Assembly (NCBI GenBank): GCA_039545315.1
Contig: BCIM01000008.1
Span: forward strand, 558,001 to 622,000
Source: Kondoa malvinella
Lineage: Eukaryota > Basidiomycota > Agaricostilbomycetes > Agaricostilbales > Kondoaceae
Direction: 5' to 3'
DNA length: 64,000 bases
This document shows positions 58,849 to 64,000 of the stretch, piece by piece (position 1 is the stretch's first letter; every line of letters starts with the position of its first letter). The translations under genes and the position numbers were made by a program. The notes under the pieces were generated by a model. That model ran no database searches. It worked only from the letters and a program-made list of their open reading frames with translations, and had not been told where the DNA came from.

Positions 58849-60007
58849 ATAGTCGCATCTCCTGCAGACGGAGGGATAGTTGGTGCCGGACCAGCATTCA
58901 TGCTCGCTTGCTGTTCTCTCGTCGCTTGAAGTCTGTCATCGCGAAATCATGGTAAGCGAAAATTCGCCAATCTCAAGACTCGCGCTGACCTGTTCCTCTT
59001 TCTCTCCGCTTCAGCTTCCTTCTCCACCTCGATCTCCTTGACGACCTCTTCAATTTCACTCAACGTCAAATTCCTCACTTTCCCAAACCCTTCGACGATA
59101 GCGAGATCAATGTTTTTCGCTCCCGTTTGCACGACTTCCAGTAGAGATTTCACAGTCAACTTGATCGTTTCCGCCGTTTCCAGGTCTGCTTTCCATGATT
59201 TCTCCAAAAACTCGCGTACAGTCTTTGATGATCGGCCGATGGCGTTTGCCTGTCAGCAAGGATCCTTCAATATCAAGACATTGAAATAAGAAACGTTCAG
59301 ACTGACCTTCCATGCTGAAAAGATACCAGATGGTTCTGTCATGTATAACTTAGGTGCATGTGGGTCGGATTCGTCAAAGCCAATGATGAGTGTTGAAATA
59401 CCGAAGGGTCTTACACCTCCTGACTGAGTGTACTTTTGTTGAATCCCAGCAATGTGTCGAGTAATGTATTCGATTGTTGCTGTACCCGCTGTCAGTCTGT
59501 GCGATTGGCATTCGATTCTTGCTTTGTCGATGAGGATACGAGCGTCAGCTGTTAGACCTGTTCACACGTATAGCATTACTATGTATCCTTGATGCATATA
59601 GGGGCAGATACGAACCAGCAAAAGCGAGACAGACGTGTTCATCAAGCATAGCGACTTTGCGCACTGTTCTTGGATCTTGTAATTGCAGCGCAGTCTTCTT
59701 TTCCACGCCTAGCACGACTACGTCTTTCCCTCTCACGCCGACCTGCAACGGATTGAGCTGTGTGAGAATGTCGGGAGGGTGACGAATGCTTACAGCGCAA
59801 GTCCCTTTGCGAACTGCTTCCATAGCGTATTCGACCTGTTATATGCTATATAAGCGTCTGCTGGCCTCACAGGGCGCCTGGGGGCTGACTTGAAAGAGAT
59901 GACCATCTGGACTCTGACATTCGCATTCAACTTGTCAGAGTGGTGCAGCGACAGGCCGCAGAGGCACGCACGAATACTGTAAGTGCTCTGTCATAGGAGC
60001 GCGACAT
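58849..60007 (-). CDS. PRE6: 20S proteasome subunit alpha-4 (PRE6/PSMA7)
   Basis: Alpha-ring subunit of the 20S proteasome. ATG at 60007. Tiny first exons splice as [32 protein letters not shown], the proteasome alpha signature. The 45-nt segment with DILTQLNPL (about 59756-59795) is an intron: skipping it restores [20 protein letters not shown]. Then come [124 protein letters not shown] and LAIVE. The C-terminal Glu/Lys-rich helix is followed, after a last intron, by [20 protein letters not shown] and ends [13 protein letters not shown] and the ECQSHRLT block distinguish alpha-4 from other alpha subunits. About eight introns. Confidence 0.95.
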
Positions 60008-60181
60008 GATTGATGCAGATGAAAGGGTGTTGGAGAGAGATGCGTCGGCTCAAACTCGTCGCAAGCAGTCGCTCACTGGAGGGTTACAAAAGGGTTACTC
60101 GCCACAGTAACTTCGTATTGCTGGCGCTTGTTAACCGCATCTTCGCGCGGTGCCGCGTTGACAGCCTGCCATATAATGGTA

Positions 60182-60229
60182 CTCAAGTAGACGGTCCTCT
60201 ACTACTTAGACGGTCCTCTACTACTTGAG
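60182..60229. repeat. Two 19-bp tandem repeats framed by a 9-bp inverted repeat
   Basis: The unit AGACGGTCCTCTACTACTT occurs twice in a row (60189-60207 and 60208-60226). The outer ends, CTCAAGTAG (60182-60190) and CTACTTGAG (60221-60229), are perfect inverted complements. It lies in the 462-bp divergent promoter region (60008-60469) between the proteasome and hypothetical genes. No other element was seen there. Confidence 0.85.
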
Positions 60230-60469
60230 CTGTACTTTATTTGAATTCGTCGTGCTTTCTCTTATTGCCCTGCTATCATCTCTCATGATTCTTGCCTGGG
60301 CTCATATCGCAAAGACATTTTCAGTGGTCTACGAATGGGCAGATGTCAGATTCGCTCCATACAGCAAGAGGGCTGTGAGCTCTGAACGGCTCTCCATTGC
60401 TCAATTCTGCTCTTCTTCCTTACCATCACGCTCTTCTCTCGTCTCTAACGGCAATAACTTCTTCGCGCC

Positions 60470-61801
60470 ATGGCTCACCTTCAACCTCGTAACGGTCAGT
60501 TACCCTTCCAGCCGCCGCAAAGCTGTAGTTTGAACATGATTTTGTCTCAGATTCGGAAGCTGAAAAGATCTCTATCAATCTCTTTCGGACGGCAGTCGCA
60601 AAAGTCTGCAAGGAGCGCGGCAGGGAAGATCTCGTCGCTCACGTCGGCCTTCCCTTCGCTTTTAATCATCATCCGTTTGAACATCACGGCACGGCTTCTG
60701 AGCAATGGAATCACGCCTGTCAGAATGCTGCCGATGCTCTTGAGCGAGATTATCCAAGGATCACTCCTGCTCTGAGTCTGCCATCGAGCGCACCGTCACG
60801 CCAGCATGGCAACAATAGCCGTACGACTACGCCTTCTACCCATTCACAACATAGGGAATCCTTTCTTCCCTTGCCTGATCCTCTCTGCTTCGTAAGCATT
60901 TTTCTTATCAGTATATCGTCTTCTACAATGTGCCACTCTTGCAGTATCTTGCATGCGTCCTCAACAAGCTAGCTACGACGGAACATCAACCTGCAAATCA
61001 AAGTAAAGAATTGAACTGTCGGCAAGTATCTGTTGCTTGCGCCCTGTACAACAGGGTGCTCATTCGGCTAGGAAACAAGCATCGCGATGTTACAAGTGGA
61101 ATACCTGAAGCTGACGCATCAGAGCTTGCTACCCAGTTTGTGACCTTCACCAACGCTTCAAACACCAACGCAGCCAACTATGAAACTCTTTTAGACAACC
61201 TCGCGGAGGCTTTCGCTAGCAATATGGTCAGCGGACATTTGCAAGTTCCCAATCAAACATATGGTCAATCCAACACAAGCCGTCCAACCACTCCTTCTCG
61301 CTTAGCCGGCGCATCTAACAAGCTACCCATCGAGGGCGATCTTCTCGGTGTAAGCTTGGTAGCAGTATACCTGTCGTCTGTTCTGACTATCTGCTGACTG
61401 CATAGTATCTAGACCTCGTCCGCAAGGATCTCGGATCATCCGAGCTGACCTACCCACAAGCCTATCAAGCCTGCTACTTCTTCACTATGGTCAAGAAAAA
61501 TATGCACGATTTGCGACCGAAGACGCACAAGCCAGGCACTACACCTATATCGATGCTCTCTGTGGGATTGTCTGCCGGACAACAACAGGATGCGGCTGCA
61601 TACGTTGTCCTTCAGCATCTTAAGCTTCCCTTAGCTGCCAAGCAGCCCACACTGGACACGCTGGCAAACGAATGTGTCCCCTACCTTCATGCCAAGGCCA
61701 ACTACAGCGGCAAGGACGTCTCTCTAGGATGGCATACACAATCCCAAGACTTGTCCCATGCTGGTCCGAGCACTTCAGGAGGAGGCCCCGTAGGTCCTTA
61801 G
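60470..61801 (+). CDS. Hypothetical protein, mostly helical, family not recognised
   Basis: ATG at 60470 in a good context (GCCATGG). Exon 1 is MAHLQPRN plus one base; after an intron DSEAEKISINLFRTAVAKVC follows, then KERGREDLVAHVGLPFAFNH, SEQWNHACQNAADALERDYP and a Ser/Thr/Pro linker ending LPLPDPLCF. The next exons read VPLLQYLACVLNKLATTEHQ, ELNCRQVSVACALYNRVLIR, TQFVTFTNASNTNAANYETL and LDNLAEAFASNMVSG, then YLDLVRKDLGSSELTYPQAY with QACYFFTMVKKNMHDL, and a final Gly/Pro-rich tail ending GGGPVGP, TAG at 61799. Helical, soluble, no TM. Four or five introns. I cannot name a family. Confidence 0.6.
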
Positions 61802-62425
61802 GCTCGTACATTCAGGTCAGACTGACATATGTTCTGTTGCAGCACTCTCGCAGGAGATAGACGGTCGTACATGCATGCGGTTCTTTTTATGCTATTTTAC
61901 CTATCTACCTTCATTGTAATGATACATATTCCTATCAATCAAGCTTCGGGGAGTCAGTCGTCGCTCTGAGCAGTGGCTGCGCAATGACGTTTCCGGGTCG
62001 CGGCCTTCTCACAAACTCGGATGTCGACAAACCAAAAGAATGGGCTCCTGCTGACGAACTCTGTCACATTCCGACTCGTACAGCATCCACCAGAGCCTCC
62101 AAGTTCTTGCCAAACGGATATCCCGAAGATTCAATAGGCCATCTAGCCGTGTCCCAACTCACGCCTCCCTGCCAATCAAAGTTTGCGCAATTTGGGTTGC
62201 TGCCGTCGAATTCTACTTTGTGAGCTGCAGTATCAAAGACTACAGTCAGCACCGCTCACTACGAAGTGCGGAAAAGTTTAAAATTCACGTCATTCCGACT
62301 TGCAAAGGACCTCGTGTCAAGCGGCTCTGTCGCCTTGCGGCCTTCTCAAGCTCATTTTAAACACCTCCTACACGGCCAATAGAATCTGACACGACTGGTC
62401 TTTGGCTAGCGAACTCTAGTCAGCA
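61802..62425. other. Gap before the phosphatase gene, with an orphan minus-strand frame
   Basis: 624 bp. A minus-strand open frame (62064-62252) reads VEFDGSNPNCANFDWQGGVS and WDTARWPIESSGYPFGKNLE, which looks protein-like, but no ATG-to-stop model with plausible introns was found. Otherwise it should hold the phosphatase promoter. Confidence 0.35.
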
Positions 62426-64000
62426 ATGGATTTTGCTCGACGCAAGATGCGCAAACCGCCTACGCTAGGCAACATGCCAGCCGCAACTCCAGCAATACCT
62501 GATTCAAGTACTGTTGATCCAGCTTCGTACTTTGGCGACTATCGCTCTTCACAGCCTCAGAGTAGTCCCGCGCCAGCTTTCACTCCGTTCAGCGGCCCTC
62601 CTACAATACAAGCTTCGCAAACGCTCAACGAGAACTCTGGATTTGCAGCGGCACTATCAGGACAAGGCGCTTCATACCTTTCACCAGTACCTTTAGGAAT
62701 ACCTTCTGCCTCTGGTCGAATGCGTGATGCGACTTCGAAACCCAAGAGACCTTCCGGCCTTTTCGCCCATCCTCAACCTCCTTCTTCTCCAGCCTCAAAG
62801 TCGAATGCAGAAACTCCAGCTTTGGACATGCGGTCACTGTCTTTCGAAGGACGAGCTGACTCACCGCAACAACAACCTTTTACTGCCTCGCCACTGAGTA
62901 TTCCTTCAGATACAAAGACGCAAAACCAGAACAAGAATTCTGCATCATCAGCAGATAGCGCTTTCAAGCTGAAGCCGCCTTTACCGATGAATCTTCCCTC
63001 AAAGCGAACTTTACCTCCGTCCAAAGCATGCTCTGCCCCGCAACTCAGTCAAAGCAGAAACAAGAACGCCAGAATAGCTGCAGACAAGTTTGCCATCATG
63101 CCTAAAGCAGATCTCGACTCTTTACTGTCGGAAACGGACTCAGATTCCAGCGTTCTGATTGTCGACATTCGCCCGCATACCAAATTCATGTCTTCTGAAC
63201 ACGGTCATTTGCGCAACTCGATCAGTCTTTGCGCCCCTACGACTTTGTTGCGAAGAGCGGCGTTCGGCCTTAACCGTCTAGCGGACACTTTACCGGATAA
63301 CGAAGAAAAAGAACGGTTCCTGTCTCCCATTGCGCCGAATACCGCTGTTCGCGTCGTTTTGGGTGTGGATCAAGATTCAACAGCGCTGTTTGATGACTCG
63401 CCATTATGCTCGTTGTTGACCAAGTTTGAAAAGGCTGGGTTTGCGGGCAAGTTACAATGGGTGCAAGGAGGATATCAGTCGTTGCAGCTGGATGAGGAGT
63501 TTATGGCAAGGCATCGCCAGACAGCGGAAGAAGAAGAGTCGTCTGGTTCTTCGTCCTTCTCCAGTTCTCCCAATTCGTCATCACCTACCTCCAACTTGCT
63601 GGGACCAAGTCGCTCCGGCTCAGGCGGCAGCAGCACATCAGCTTCATCTGTCAGGTCGTCTTCCAACATGAGCCGCAAGGGATCCGATACTGGCTCAAAT
63701 TCTGGTTCTGTCGTTCAAGTCCGTCTGTTACCCGGTCAGGCATTCGACTCGCGCTCCACCCAAGCACATATCCTTGATCAAGGGCAGTCCAACAAAGGCT
63801 TTCAGCAGCAATGCGCGAATCCTTTTTTTGATACTATACGGCAGAACCACGAGGTCAGTTTGGGCTCTGTTGAATGTAGATTTATGCTAAGACTCGATGC
63901 AGGTCTTGTCACTGGAAAGCTCCATGAACAATGTAGTAGACGTCCATCTGAACCCGCAACTCGAGACACCTAGATTCGTGCAACAATTGCCGCCTTGTCT
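62426..64000 (+). CDS. Protein tyrosine phosphatase with rhodanese-like domain (Ptp2/3, Pyp1 type), 3' end outside window
   Basis: Likely MAP-kinase phosphatase. ATG at 62426 (MDFARRKMRKPPTLGNMPAA). About 220 Ser/Pro-rich residues precede a rhodanese/CH2-like domain at about residues 225-350: FAIMPKADLDSLL, SVLIVDIRPHTKFMSSEHGH, LRNSISLCAPTTLLRRAAFG and LNRLADTL, then LQWVQGGYQSL. In this family the domain docks MAP kinases. A Ser-rich insert follows, then QCANPFFDTIRQNHE, where exon 1 ends with a GT donor near 63852. The next exon (from about 63903) reads VLSLESSMNNVVDVHLNPQL with FVQQLPPCL, the segment that introduces the catalytic PTP domain. The HCxxGxxR loop is beyond the window, so phosphatase activity is inferred from the domain order. 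Confidence 0.8.

Overview
The window reads as nuclear DNA of an intron-dense fungus, most likely a basidiomycete (inference). Almost every gene is split by GT-AG introns of about 45-70 nt, genes lie 100-600 bp apart on both strands, and the families are fungal: a Zn2Cys6 regulator, an NCS1 permease, Dal5-type MFS, PL3 pectate lyase, Pho80-type cyclin and Met8. I found no bacterial-type operon, rRNA, tRNA or CRISPR array. Gene models were spliced by eye against remembered family motifs, so internal exon edges are less certain than the gene calls.

Left end (1-10.1 kb): what looks like a small catabolic cluster. An NCS1 permease and a homogentisate-dioxygenase-type ring-cleaving enzyme diverge from one 249-bp promoter. 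An isochorismatase-type amidase and a metal-dependent amidohydrolase diverge from a second, 240-bp promoter. A Zn2Cys6 regulator lies between the pairs. Both shared promoters carry the same perfect palindrome CGGACGTCCG (CGG-N4-CCG, the site type Zn2Cys6 dimers bind), and I saw it nowhere else in the window. This is the strongest candidate for an undescribed system.

10.5-31.6 kb is mostly housekeeping: gamma-tubulin, a Dal5-type transporter, a disordered adaptor-like protein, VPS11, a ZUFSP/C78 peptidase, a PL3 pectate lyase, a SWI3/RSC8 chromatin subunit, a tiny five-exon complex I subunit (NDUFB2 type), a hypothetical gene and an NADP-dependent alkenal-reductase-like enzyme.

31.6-41 kb contains two direct copies of a ~1.6-kb gene-poor segment, 5.4 kb apart. 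Their cores are nearly identical while their flanks have diverged. Between them lie a single-pass membrane protein gene and a VAMP7-type R-SNARE. The right copy runs into the start of an acidic hypothetical gene.

41.6-64 kb: GPI3/PIG-A, ribosomal protein L14, a diverged tandem duplication, a CaM kinase, an arrestin-related trafficking adaptor with a PPSY motif, DUS3, a Pho80-type cyclin, hypothetical genes, MET8, proteasome alpha-4, and a rhodanese-domain tyrosine phosphatase cut by the window end. A genome-level oddity is frequent use of AAG or GAG 3' splice sites.
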